The notes: a model not told the origin generated them from the letters alone. 64,000 nt of DNA from Rhizophagus clarus (GCA_015698045.1 BLAL01000334.1:682001-746000), one strand, 5' to 3'. Counted from the first letter of the stretch, positions 45,101-57,178 are shown. Numbers and translations are program-made.

Positions 45101-47646
45101 TGACCAGTGTATCAGGCTGGATTTAATAAGGTAAGACCGCTCTTAAGATCTAGAAAAAGCCTATGATCATGTTAATATATTTATGCTAGAAAAGATGATG
45201 AAAGATATTAAAATACCATTAAATTTTATAAAAATAATATCTAGCTTTTTCAAAAATTGACAAAATTAAGTAATTACTGCCTATGGTCTGACATATCCAT
45301 ATAACGTATTAATTGGCATTGATTAAAGGAAAATCATATCACCATTGTTATGGTGTATATACTATGATGTGAGATAGAACAAAGAAAACTTGGCTATACT
45401 ATAGAAGCATTAAAGATAGCCTTAAATAAATTTTATGGTGAAGATACATCTGACGTAACAGAAAAACTTATAATATCATCCAGTGCATATATGAATGATA
45501 TGCAATGGCTTACTTCTAACTAAAATAACCTGAAAAAAATACTTAAAATTGCAGATTTCTTTTATAAACTGAATGACATCCAAGTTAATCAAAAAAAGTC
45601 TGAATTATCAGTTAGATATAAATAAGGAAGATATAGACCAAAATTAAAATCACATGAACCTGTTACTTTAAGGTTCAGGTTTGATTCAATCTTCATAATT
45701 CCTGTTTCTCCTCGAAGTTTTATTTGCATATTAGCATCTACTTTGATGAAAGAAATACTTTTCAATCAACAATTAAATAAATTAATGATAAAATTAATGA
45801 TTTATGATATAAATACACTAGAAAAAGAATTACAAACAAACATATAATCTATATTTTTAACATCGTCAATATCACTAGAATTGAATATTAGTCACAAGTT
45901 AAAGTACTTACCAAGAAATTTATGGATAAGATTATGAAATAGTTTCTGTTGACATTCAAGAAAAATTACATCTATCGATCACTACACTGAATAAAATTTT
46001 TTTAATAAGATTTACAATATTAAAGACATTTATGATAATCAAGATTAAGCCAAAATTACCAACATCTTAATTCAAATCAATAATGTTTCAATTTTAGGTA
46101 AAATAATATACTTATTATGGCTTAAGAGCATCCAACACAAGGAATGGCTTTTATCATTCTTATTAGCTAAACTTCTAGATAAAATTATTAAGAAATACAG
46201 AAATAATTTTTTAATCGCATCACTTAATTTATTGAAAAATTATAATATTTTTTTATTGGTTAATAATTTGTCACGTGAATTATTGATCTTTGGAGGTCAA
46301 ATTACATTGCTTCAAATATTAGATGATGCATATTTCCATCATTTAACTTTTTTTAAGAAATATCAAATTCTTTTTTTAGAATAAATACTTTCGAATGATA
46401 GTTTCTTGTTAAGTACCAACAAAATAAGAAACAAATTTAATATACCATATACTGTAGCTCTCAAATAGTATCGCAAAGTAATTTTAGTATTAAATATAAA
46501 CTAAGAAGTACTATTTTACCTGAATCAAATATATAACACGAATTTTACAACTTGTTTGATCACTATACAACTATTTTCTAAAGAAAGTGAAGCAGAAAGA
46601 ATAAGAAAAAATTATACCTTAAAACTAATACTACTTAATATAGATAATTATCCTGAGTACTATATAGATATACCAAAAAAGAACGTAAATTTTGAACAAG
46701 AATCTTTTTCACTTGAGTACTACAACGTGAAATTGACAAATAATAACAATAAATTGCAAATAAGTCATTGTCAAGAATGTGATAAAACAATTTTATTTTA
46801 TACTTCTCAACGCTCAAAAAGAAATCAAATACAAGAATCTTTTTGCAATATTGATTGTAATATCTCAAACACATTAATACTTTGAACAATATTTAACAAT
46901 AACTAAAGACAAACATCATTTAATTCCAGTTGACATTAATTCACATATACAACAAGTAATAAATTGATCAATAACCATATCATTCAATGTAGAGAATACA
47001 ATGATTGATAGAAATATTATTAAAGATGTTGCAACATCCTTGCATTCACATCAATTAATTACTAATAATATTTTTTCTTATTTTGAATCAAATATCAAAA
47101 CAGAAGCATTGTATATTATACAACAATACTTAAAAGATGAAGGGAATTTAACCTTCTATACTGACAGATTGCTTATCAATACTAATACTCAAGCTGCTTT
47201 AATAACTGCCAGTTTTATACAAATATTAGATATGAATAATATTACGTATACTTTTACATTGACAATAGAGAATTGGCCTTCATTTTTTAGGACTGAACTT
47301 TTTGCAATTTTATTAACACTCATTGTATAATTTCAAGGTTATCAAGTTGATATAAACACAGATAATCAAAACTCAATCAATATTATACAACAAATTTATA
47401 ACAAACAAACTTTTTCGATCAGAGATTATTTCCATCTTCCTAATAATAATCTTATTATTAACAACATAATCTCAATTATCAGGTTAAAAAATTTGAATGT
47501 TTGATTTAATAAGATCAAAACACACAATAATAATTATTTTAACGATCAAATCAACCAAGTATGTAAAGTTGCTTGTTATGATTTAACTTCTCTTCCTGTA
47601 ATTAAATATCATTACTTCGATAATATTTAATTTATATCCTAATAGG

Positions 47647-47788
47647 CAGTGATGTGCATTTTGTGCTTCCAATGGTATAAAATTTGATTGGAAGCTTCCA
47701 ATCCAACCAAATTTATTAGAGAATTTTGCTTCCAACCTTCCGAAGGTGCTTCCAAGGGTGCTTCCAATCTTCCAAGTGCACATCACTG
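47647..47788. mobile_element. 142-bp hAT-like MITE in the LINE Y C-terminus
   Basis: Perfect 12-bp termini CAGTGATGTGCA...TGCACATCACTG with TAATAGG at 47640-47646 and 47789-47795. The same place in LINE copy X (about 26095) is uninterrupted. CTTCCAA/TTGGAAG words fill the inside. CAGTG ends suit hAT; the duplication is 7 bp rather than the usual 8. Confidence 0.85.
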
Positions 47789-48264
47789 TAATAGGGCTTT
47801 GTACCTATAGAAAAGAAATTAAGAAAATTCATTACAAATAGTTCTAATGTTAAGAACTACATATCCTTTTTACATTTACCACAAAATCACAAGTATAAAT
47901 ACATTGTTGACTGAGATCTAACTTTATAGATACTTTGTAACAACAGTGAAAAATCAGAAACCAATTTCGAACAACATTGCAAAATGATTTTTAAATACAA
48001 GCTATTATCAGAACAATTATCTGTTCTTGAAAAAACTAAATGATAATTAGAGTTCTAAATGGGTAAAGTCAATTCGAGTTACCTGTCAGGTTGACCTGAA
48101 ATATTCAGGTCAAGACATCAAATTTAATACCCAGTATCAGATCAGGTTACAGGTTTGACCTGACCTGATTGACCCATTAACCCAAAATCAATTTAATAAA
48201 AAAAAGTTCTGCAATATTTTTAATTATCTAATGGAAAAATAGTGTGAAACGTTTTTTCAGTATA

Positions 48265-49210
48265 CAGTGTGTTAAGAAAATAGTTGTGCGATGTAATATA
48301 AAATTGATTAAATAAAAAATAGTGGGATAATGCATTTATTTGTAAAATAAATAATGTAATACACATTATTTACTTTCTATTTAATATATTTAGAAAAAAA
48401 TTTCATTGTATATTTGTTAATTTCCTCTTAATAGGTAAAAAAAGTATAATTAACATTAATTAAAATCCTAAATTTTAATTAATTAACACTATTGGTTAAA
48501 TGATATTGGTTAAACTAAAAAATAAATAAAAATAATGAATATTAACATACAATAGATTCTTATAAATGATATAAGAAAAAAAAATTCTTTAAAATATTAT
48601 GATTCTAAAAAAATTAATGATCTGATAAATTTCAATTTGAATAGGTTGGGATTGGCAAATCATCATGTGCATACATTATTTGCTTAATTTTTAATTAACT
48701 GAAGTCCAAATTAAAACCAAATTTTTTTTATTTATAGAATTGTTGTTTCCTAACAAAAATAAGTTAATTTCATGTGATTTAAATCATTAGTTACAAAGAA
48801 AACTAAATTAAATTATTACAAAAAATAATTTCAATTTTATATTATCATTAACATTTATTTTCTTAAAAATCAATGATCCAAATTGCATCAAAATTGTATT
48901 AAATATGTTGTAAAGGAATGTTTTTTTATAATACATACAATTTTTGCTCCATTATGACTACTGATATTAAAAAATTTAATGTGTATAATGATTTATAGAT
49001 TCAAAAATAAAGATAATAATTTTTAAACATTTTAAAAAATATATTAATACTAGTTTTAAGAAAATAATATCTATAAAACCAAATATTAAAATTTTAATAT
49101 TTAATAAAGTATATTATGAACTTTTTATAAATAAAATTTCAGCTGTCTAACATTATTAGTTGTGAAGATATTGAGGTTTTTATTTACGCAATTATCTTCT
49201 TAACACACTG
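48265..49210. mobile_element. 946-bp non-autonomous Tc1/mariner-like element
   Basis: Ends CAGTGTGTTAAGAAAATAGT and the complement of CAGTGTGTTAAGAAGATAAT, flanked by TA (48263-48264, 49211-49212). It interrupts one 105-bp repeat unit whose intact neighbours show the empty TA. No coding frame. Confidence 0.8.
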
Positions 49211-49837
49211 TATATTTATTAATAAAAAATAGTTCGCAATATTTTTTTAATTAATTTTGTAAAAAAACGTTGTGAAACATTTTTTCAGTGTATTTGATTA
49301 ATAAAAAATGTTTTGCAACTTTTTTTTAATTAGCTTTATGAAAAAATGTGAAATATTTTTTCAGTATATTTTTACTAATAAAAAAATGTTTCACAATATT
49401 TTTTTTAATTAATTTTGTGAAAAAACGTTGCAAAACATTTTTTCAGTGTATTTTATTAATAAAAAAATGGTTCACAACATTTTTTTTAATTAGATTTATG
49501 AAAAAATGTTGCAAAATGTTTTTTCAGTATATTTGATTAATAAAAAAATGGTTCGCAATGTTTTTTTTAATTAGCTTTATAAAAAAATGTTGCAAAATGT
49601 TTTTTCAGTATATTTGATTAATAAAATAACATTTCGCAACATTTTTTTAATTAGCTTTATGAAAAAATGTTGCAAAACATTTTTTCATGTATATTTATTA
49701 ATAAAGAAACATTTTGCAACATTTTTTAATAGAAAATTTAATAAAAAAACATTTTTGTGACATTTTTTTTATTTAAAATATTCATAATAAAATTTTGGGT
49801 AATCGGGTTTACCTGGTTACCCAAAGTGACCTGAATA

Positions 49838-50200
49838 CACAGGTCGAAATTAGTTAAATAGGGTATCAATAGGGTATCAATAGGTTATCAATCGGCTATC
49901 AATAGGCTACCCTATTGGTAACCTATTGAACTTGCGCCATAATCCGTCACCAATCAGGCAGGCTGATTGATAACCTATTGATAACCTATTGATACCCTAT
50001 TGATACCCTATTTAATAAAAATACCAATAGGATACTAATAGGTTATCAATAAGTTATCAATCGGCTATCAATCAGCCTGCCCGATTGGTGACGGATTATG
50101 GCGCAAGTTCAATAGGCTACCAATAGGGTAGCTTATTGATAGCCGATTGATAACCTATTGATACTCTATTGATACCCTATTTAACTAATTTCGACCTATG
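49838..50200. mobile_element. 363-bp foldback MITE with 3-bp ATA duplication
   Basis: Ends CACAGGTCGAAATTAGTTAA and the complement of CATAGGTCGAAATTAGTTAA lie between ATA at 49835-49837 and 50201-50203. The arms of about 165 bp are inverted copies made of AATAGGGTATC/GATAACCTATT words meeting near 50020. The related site near 28490 (GAATACTTTTAG on its complement) shows the uninterrupted text. Confidence 0.75.
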
Positions 50201-52010
50201 ATACTTTCAGGTCAAACAGATCAGGTCAAGTCAGAACAAGTTACCCAACCTGACTTGACCTGAAAAAAATTATTCAGTTCAGGTTAATGATGTAACCCGA
50301 CCTAATCTGATCTATTCAGAACTCTAATGACAATATTACGACATTTATCAGGATTCTGACTGTCTCTTATATTCAGAAAAAAAAGAAACTTTCACCCATG
50401 TCCAGTTATGTCCATATTAAACAAAAGCTTTTATTTGATTATTTAATAATTTTAAAAATACGTTACTTTTAGAAATTCTAGATTTAACTTCAAATATTTC
50501 ATTTTAACAATTAAATAATCAATTTGATTTTCTTTAATTTACAAAAAATAGTCATTTGACTAATTTCATATTTTTGGATATTATTAAAGAATATATCTTT
50601 ACAACGTTAGTAGAATGGTTGCAAAAATATACTGTTCTGTCCTAATATTGTCAATTATTACTCAAAGTATTTGACAACTATATAAAGATTCCTTAGATCT
50701 TTGGAAATCAAGATGTAAAGCAGTTACTTCAGTTGAACAATTATGTGGTATAACTAATTATATGAAACATTTTGTTTCATATAATACGAGATATATAGAA
50801 TCTTATACTTCTTATAGTATTAATAATTTTTCTTTTGATTTTTCTCTTATTAATATAGATTATATAAAATATATAAACTTATTGATTAGATTTAATATAG
50901 CTTACATAGATTTATTTACTTTAATGCTTTATATTAACTTTTCTTAACTGAATATTAATATTTCTAGATTATTTAGCTAGGTATTAATTATTACAACTTT
51001 TATTTTTTGGGGAGGACATAGGATAGGTTATTACAATTTTCTTTTTTAATTGAAAATTGGAATTGGTAATTCAACAGAGTCTACTTGATCTATCAAAAGC
51101 TAGTATCATAGTTTAATTTAGTTAGTTCCATAGTTGGTTATAGTTCTATAGTCAAAACTTTACTATAGATTTACTCTTTATGGGATATTTAATGTAATCT
51201 CTTTGTATTTTGCATTAACTTGTCAATAAAAATAAAAATAAAAATAAAAATAAAAATAAAAAAATAATATTTATTTTGATATATATATATTTATATTATT
51301 AATAGTATAATAGAGAAAGTATTTACAGAGAATAAAATATTGGAAAATAGTGGAAGATTATACAAGAATCCTTACTAACTGCTTCCAAATTATTATCAAT
51401 TATCTTATATTTGGATGCAACAACTACAGATATATTGAGAAAAAATCAATTGCATCCAATATATATTACATAGGTAATATCCCAATATGGTATTATAATA
51501 AACAGGATGCAAAGCAACTTTTTGGATATTTACCAATTTTAGAAGCTGCAAATAAAGAACTTGTTTGTAAAACTTTTCATAAATCTTTATGTCATTTATT
51601 AGAATTAATTATTCTGTTAAAAGATAGTATAGACCTTTGTGTAAATAATGAAAATATCTGGTTTTATCCTAGAATTTTAACTATTATTGCAGATTAGCCA
51701 GAAGCTACAAGTTTTTATTTAGTTTATAAATCTTCCAATTCAAGTCTTCCATATTACTTTTCTTTAATTAAAAAGAACGATCTTGTAAATATAGACTTAT
51801 TATCTAATGATATAATACTAAAAACTTATGATGAAATGCGTAAACATTTTAAATATAATACATAAAAATCTGTTTGCATAGAATCTGTGCCTAATTTTTT
51901 TTGGGATTTGCCGTAAATATACAAAAGTAAAAATGATTATAACAACATATTTATATTAATTATAAAATATTTATATTATCAAGAAACATGAATATTTACT
52001 TGGCTACCGT

Positions 52011-53894
52011 AGAATCCCAAACAATACTAATATAACTCATAAATGATCTGCATACGTTTACTATTAACTCTATGCAACTTTTTTTTCATAGTAACACTAT
52101 GCAAACTTACATCTTAGTTAAAAAAAATTTTTTAAATTTATAAAAAATTTGTTAATGCTATAGCAAATTATTTGGTATAAAGGCAGGGTCATATGACTTA
52201 CCAATCTAATCAGATTATCCAAATATCTGATCTTTTTTTAATTTAGTTTATTTTTGTAGTATTACCAGACAAAAAGCATGACCAGACTTTTGGAATTAAG
52301 GTAAGGGAGGGTAGGGAAGTGTTTTTCAGTGTTTTTTTTAACTAATTAATTAATTATTTTTTTTTCTTTTTTTTGTAATGTTGCCAAATGAAAAACATGA
52401 CTGGACTTTTGGAATTAAGGTAAGAGAAGGTGGAGGAAGTGTTTTTCAGTATTTTTTTTTAACTAATTAACTTTTTTTTATTTTTTGTTTTTTTTTTGTA
52501 GTGTTACCAGATAAAAAGTATGACCAGACTTTTAAAATTAAGGTAAGGAAGGTGGGGGAAGTGTTTTTCGGTATTTTTTTTTAACTAATTAATTAATTAT
52601 TTTTTTTTTCTTTTTTTGTAATATTACCAGACAAAAAACATGACCAGACTTTTGAAATTAAGATAAGGGAGGGTGAGAAAAGTGTTTTTCAGTGTTTTTT
52701 TTTTAATTAATTAACTTTTTTTTTATTTTTTGTTTTTTTTTGTAGTATTACCAGATAAAAAGCATGACCAGACTTTTAGAATTAAGGTAAGGGAGGTGGG
52801 GAAGTATTTTTTGGTGTTTTTTTTACTAATTAACTTTTTTTTTATTTTTTGTTTTTTTTTGTAATGTTACCAGACGAAAAGTATGACTGGATTTTTGAAA
52901 TTAAAGTAAGGGAGGTGGAGGAAGTGTTTTTCAGTGTTTTTTTTAACTAATTAACTTTTTTTTTATTTTTTATTTTTTTTGTAGTGTTGCCAGACGAAAA
53001 GCATGACCAGACTTTTAAAATTAAGGTAAGGGAGAGTTGAGAGAAGTGTTTTTCATTATTAATTAATTAATTATTTTTTTTTTCTTTTTTGTAGTGTTAC
53101 CAGATTAAAAACATGACTGGACTTTGAGAATTAAGATAAGAAAGAATTGGGGATGTGTTTTCATTGTTTTTTTAATTAATTAAATTATTAATTTTTTTTT
53201 CTTTTTTGTAATGTTACCAGATGAAAAGCATAACTGAACTTTTAGAATTAAGATAAGGAAGGGTGGGAAGTGTTTTTCAGTATTTTTTTAACTAATTAAT
53301 TAATTTTTTTTCTTTTTTGTAGTGTTACTAAACGAAAAACACGATCAGACTTTTAGAATTAAGGTAAGAGAGTGTAAGGAAGTATTTCTCAGTATTTTTT
53401 TAACTAATTAATTAATTTTATTTTTTTTTTTTGTAGTGTTACTAAATGAAAAGCATGACCAGACTTTTGGAATTAAGGTAAGGGAAGGTGGGGAGGTGTT
53501 TTTTATTGTTCTTTTTTTAACTAATTAATTATTTTTTTTTATTTTTTGTAGTGTTACCAGACGAAAAACACGACTGAACTTTTGGAATTAAGGTATTAAA
53601 AACTGAAAAAGAATAATAAAAATAAATAAATTTAGTCTAAAATACTGAAAAAAAGTGAAAAAATAAATAAAATAGAAAAATTTTGGTAAATACTGAGTAA
53701 TTTACATTTACCAAAATTAGTATTTTTTAAAATAAACCCATATATATCTATTATAAACTCTACGCAAACATAAAATGTGAGTTACTCCCAAATTAACCGA
53801 TTTACGCAAACTCAATTTGTGAGTTTAAAAAGTAACTTCATATAAACTCTATACAAATCCATATATAAGTTATATTAATATTATTTGGGGTCCT
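52011..53894. mobile_element. AGGAYYCC-family element in the Plavaka-like relic
   Basis: It begins AGAATCCCAAACAATACTAA and ends with the complement of AGGACCCCAAATAATATTAA. GCTACCGT flanks it perfectly at 52003-52010 and 53895-53902. It has the same ends and interior plan as 27507-31019 but no nested insertion, so it is the best template of this subfamily. Confidence 0.9.
52240..53600 (+). repeat. Tandem mini-exon/intron modules, twelve units
   Basis: Twelve units of 110-122 bp, with cores at about 52260, 52378, 52501, 52620, 52745, 52864, 52985, 53096, 53211, 53321, 53438 and 53553. Typical order: AACTAATTAATTAA, a T-run, GTAG (GTAA in some), TGTTACCAGACGAAAAGCAT...GAATTAAG, GTAAGG. The core and donor are better kept than the stretch after the donor. 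The core is open in the frame reading LPDEKHDQTFGIK in most units. Confidence 0.85.
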
Positions 53895-54929
53895 GCTACC
53901 GTTCCTGACAAAATGCACTATTTAGATTTGAATTTATTTTATTATCAAATTAATTTACATGTGAGATCTTAAAATTGCAATACAATAATGGTAATAAATT
54001 AGTTGAGGAAGTAGATCGTTGTCTAGTAGCAATTTCACGTTTTTTTGGCATTAAGATTTTTTCCAATAGGCTTTGATCGATTGCAAGGTTAAACGCTAAT
54101 AAATACCAAAGTTTGATGAAAATCATGTTATTTGTTATTGATAATTTATATGATGGAAATGATAAAAAAATAGATAATTTTGTAAATAATGATGATCTTA
54201 CAAAATTATATGAATATTGGAATGAAATGTATATTTTAAGTAGATCTAGAGAATTTAATGAAAACGACTTGTTGAAATTTAATGTATGTAATTTAAATTT
54301 TGGTAAAATTGAAGCATAAATTAACTAATATTTAAAATTTCAGGATGCAATATATAAATAGGCGCAAATGTTTGTCAAGGCTTTTAAATTTATTTCTCCT
54401 TTTAATTTGAAGCTGCTTAAATTGTATTCATAGGTATATTATATTGTTGAATCAATACAATTTTATGGCACAATAAATGGTTATACTACAGAGACTTACA
54501 AAAGTCTTCACAAGTATTTTGTTAAAATATCCTACTGAATTAACAATAAGAAAGATGTTAAACCTCAGCTTTTACAAATTGTAAGTATTTGAAATCTATA
54601 TAATTAAAAATATTTGTAACGTTTAGAATACTTGTATAAATAAATTTAAATTATGTAACCTTATTTTTATTGGCCATATTATCACATGACATTACATAAA
54701 ATCTCAAAAAGGAAATTTTGCTCACTACAAAAATCGGAAGTTTCTTATTCTGAAAAAAGAAATTTATATTACACAAATTCTAAAAAAGGAAATATTTTCC
54801 CTTACAAAAATCTGGCCAGGTTAGTTTCACAAGTATTCTAAAAAAGGAAATTAGTATGCCGATCATTTAATTCTGGCCAGCATTACAGCCATTATTACAA
54901 TTAAATATAAAAAAACAAAAATGAAAAGG

Positions 54930-55105
54930 AAAAGTGTTAGGGATTAGGAGTAGATTAGGGTTAGGGTTAGGGTTAGGGATTAAGGTTAGAGTTAGAGTTA
55001 GGGATTAGGATTAGGGCTAGGATTAGGGATTAGAATTAGGGTTAGGGTTAGGAATTAGGGTTGGTATTAGGATTAGATTAAAATTAGAGTAAGGGTTAGG
55101 ATTTG
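54930..55105 (+). repeat. Interstitial TTAGGG-like array
   Basis: TTAGGGTTAGGGTTAGGG at about 54957-54980, then TTAGGG variants (GATTAGG, GTTAGAG, GGATTAGGGC) for another 120 bp. The degree of decay suggests an old internal array, not an active chromosome end. Unique sequence continues on both sides. Confidence 0.85.
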
Positions 55106-55845
55106 TATATTATTTTATTAATAAATACCAACCCGATGTGAAGCAGCAGGCTTCAGGCTAGTTTATATATTATATATATTTTTTATTTAACTAAACTTAA
55201 AAATTAAATTAATAAATAAAATGACAAGCAATATTTATTGGAATGTCTCAATAGTCAGTGAATTTAACAAAATTATCTTACACTTGCAAATTTTTGCAAA
55301 ACTTTTTAAGTTCTCTTTACAAGATACAAATACATTTTTTAAAAAAAATAAAAATTCTGTAGATAATAAAATGCAAATCAGTTTCAGTAAATTTGTACGT
55401 TGTCTGGATTTATATCTAAATTTATTTGATGACTTTACGATTACTGGTGAAACCCAAATAAACATATATAGAACAGTTACATTGGAAAATGGTATCATAA
55501 TATGTGCAACAAATAGTTATCATAATAAATATCAGATCAAGGACTTTATTATAGATAAGTAATGTGTAAATTTGCGTAATAATTTATTTATAAAATAATA
55601 AATAAATATTTTTGTTTATAAGCCTTGTTATTAGTAAAAGTATTAACAGACATATTGCTAAATCTCATATTGATTTAATAGTACGATTTTAAATTTAAAA
55701 GAAATCCATATTTATATGAATGTTCTTACTTAAAATTAGTAGAATTATATAATTTTATAGCTATAGAATCTATACATGATGTTGTTTATATAGTACCTTA
55801 TTTTAATCAAATAAATAAATATTTTGTAAATAAATATATTTTTTA

Positions 55846-56785
55846 ATCACATAATACTAATTTTTGATAATCTGCATAATGTGATAATTAAAATCTGTAA
55901 AATATTTTTTACACTTCTAAATTTTATCACTTAAAAAAAATTAAAAAATTTTACATTCATATATATTATTTCTACATAGGTATAAAAATTATTTGTTTCT
56001 TATAATTTGCTTAGTTTTTTTTATATACTGAGGTATTCATTCTGATTTTTTTTTATTAAAAATTATACTATTGAATTAATGCAAAATTTTATGGTGGGCT
56101 ACTAATAATACTAATAATACTGTAAAATTATATAAGTTTACAAGACCATAAATTCTCAAAATATTTTGACCATAATATTACATGAGTTTACGAGACTGTA
56201 AATTCTCAAAATATTTTGACTGTAATATCACATAGGTGTTATGATATTGAAAACTTACATAATATTTTAATTATAATATCATGAAAATCTAACAAAATTG
56301 TAAATATTTGTAAACTTATAAAATTGTAAACTTGCAAAATTTTTCATATTATAAAATTTTCTGATATTATATCAATATCTGGCTGAAATTTTCTTAAAGA
56401 ATTTGATGACTATATCGTAAAAAATGCCTAATTGATTTGAATAGATGTATTTAATTTTTCTGGTATAAGCATAACACTTTAATTCTTCTGTATAATATTT
56501 CTTATCTTAAGGAACTTGAAGAACTGTTTAATGATAAGCATTAATTTTATTATAGTGTTTGCCACAATACTATTATTTATTAGACATGACAGAAGTGGTA
56601 AGAAGATTACAATTTTTATTACAAGAAAAGTAAAATTCTAAATAAATCATATGATTACAGTTGATAAACCAGATATAAGTTTTAGTGCAATAGTTATTAG
56701 AATTATCTGAACAAATTCAATTTTTAATAGAACATAGTTTTTTTTTTAAAAGAACTCTTAAATGTGAAAAATATTTTGTGACTAC
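55846..56785. other. AT-rich DNA with a decayed satellite
   Basis: At about 56110-56350 three units of AAGTTTACAAGACCATAAATT / CTCAAAATATTTTGACCATAATATTAC resemble the 9420 satellite. They end in TTCATATTATAAAATTTTCTG, a decayed form of the 17904 terminus. The rest holds no gene I can support. Confidence 0.5.
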
Positions 56786-57178
56786 TTAACTGAAAAATTG
56801 ACGATTAAGGTTAAAAATATATGTGAGGAAATTCCTGATAAGGAAATTAATATTAGAAAATTTAGATGTAGATGAAAAAGTTTTTTGATGATTACTAGGT
56901 AAATCAGTATCATTTATTACAATCATAAAATTATTGGTTCTAATATCAATTTTTGTAAGAGAGGCTAAATTTAAAAGGTAATATCTAATTTTCTTTGTGT
57001 TAAACAAGATGCCTGCCTCTTTTATATCACATGAAAGATAAGGATAAACATGATGAAAAAAAAAAGAAATAGGAAAAATTTTTGCAGGCTTGTAAAGACG
57101 AATAATAGCAGAACCTTTAACAGGTTTATTATTTGTATTATTATTAAATGTATAGAAAGAAATAGCCATAATATCCAC
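56786..57178 (-). CDS. Hypothetical 130-residue open frame
   Basis: It is open from ATG 57178, with non-repetitive protein-like text (Phe/Asn/Ile-rich, SNINFLIRNFLTYIF near the end), no recognised motif and no clear signal peptide. Codons are as A+T-rich as the flanks. It may be a fragment of a larger lost gene. Confidence 0.25.
   Translation of the reverse strand: MDIMAISFYTFNNNTNNKPVKGSAIIRLYKPAKIFPISFFFHHVYPYLSCDIKEAGILFNTKKIRYYLLNLASLTKIDIRTNNFMIVINDTDLPSNHQKTFSSTSKFSNINFLIRNFLTYIFNLNRQFFS

Larger units (their letters stand above)
40477..45109. mobile_element. Harbinger-like TIR element carrying an intact Myb/SANT-like gene
   Basis: Termini CACTGGTCAAAATCAATTCT and the complement of CACTGGTCAAAATCGATGCT, flanked by TAT (40474-40476, 45110-45112). 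Subterminal regions are packed with ATCGGGTAC/GTACCCGAT words. The body holds exon-like tandem modules (about 41045-41480), the four-exon Myb/SANT-like gene (42183-42778), a 216-bp tandem duplication and an ACTAAC-rich tract. No DDE nuclease was found in 4.6 kb. A 3-bp duplication plus a Myb/SANT gene points to PIF/Harbinger, as an inference. Confidence 0.6.
40251..45139. mobile_element. Small 8-bp-duplication MITE, enlarged by the 40477-45109 insertion
   Basis: CTCTTAAG stands at 40243-40250 and 45140-45147. The ends AAAGTATACCCTTATTGAATC and the complement of CGGTCTTACCTTATTAAATC share TTATTRAATCCAG. Removing this and its insert restores the RT motif LLS-DLEKAYDHVN of LINE Y. Its own DNA is only about 250 bp, with an inverted CACTTGAGT/ACTCAAGTG pair. 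Confidence 0.75.
48048..50326. mobile_element. hAT-like element, TAGAGTTCT termini, copy 2
   Basis: Termini TAGAGTTCTAAATGGGTAA and the complement of TAGAGTTCTGAATAGATCA, with ATGATAAT (48040-48047) and ATGACAAT (50327-50334) outside. LINE copy X near 26352 shows one ATGACAAT, the empty site. It is the sister of 28417-30701 and carries the 105-bp units (inverted), plus later insertions at 48265-49210 and 49838-50200. Confidence 0.85.
27300..51281 (+). pseudogene. LINE copy Y: endonuclease, RT, RNase H, torn apart by nested transposons
   Basis: Host segments are about 27300-27506, 31028-31460, 34831-36194, 40172-40250, 45148-47646, 47796-48047 and 50335-51281. Rejoined in order they cover one LINE of about 5.7 kb. 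The endonuclease shows INILSQTKI, IIIGDFNIKWNEYE and NKIDYIWCN. The RT shows SPFGISYKMLK, TRLITLLETF, GNST, DLEKAYDHVN and ISPLLWCIYYD. RNase H shows FYTDRLLI, RTELFAIL and NTDNQNS. A Cys/His tail (CLLYSEKKETFTHVQLC) and an AAAAATAAAAATAAA end follow. Many stops occur. In RT motif B the expected DQGE reads D-stop-RK, all C:G to T:A changes. The 3' part matches copy X, which ends where Y begins. Confidence 0.8.
51300..55845 (+). pseudogene. Plavaka-like (CACTA superfamily) transposase relic, split by an AGGAYYCC element
   Basis: In order: SIILYLDATTTDI near 51395-51435, GNIPIWYYNKQDAKQLFGYLP at about 51473-51530, IIAD-stop-PEA (Trp codon lost to TAG) near 51690, PYYFSLIKK near 51760, then after the 52011-53894 insertion PDKMHYLDLNLFYYQI at about 53908, FVIDNLYD and WNEMYILSR (54125-54250), INGYTTETYKSLHK near 54470, and a C-terminal stretch (55221-55562; NKYFVNKYIF near 55845). 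The word order matches Plavaka-type transposases as I remember them from Rhizophagus and other fungi. Frame changes and stops occur throughout. A telomere-like array lies between the last two segments. Confidence 0.7.

Noticed and set aside
44734-45134. Tyr/Ile/Arg-rich open frames on both strands
   Set aside because: Produced by ATCGGGTACCCGAT palindromes of the element's subterminal array.
47583-47786. Minus-strand 67-residue open frame
   Set aside because: Coincides with the 142-bp MITE and its CTTCCAA words.
52240-53600. Regularly spaced conserved 41-nt cores resembling a CRISPR array
   Set aside because: Eukaryotic context, no unique spacers: both core and spacing text are diverged copies of one 115-bp unit.
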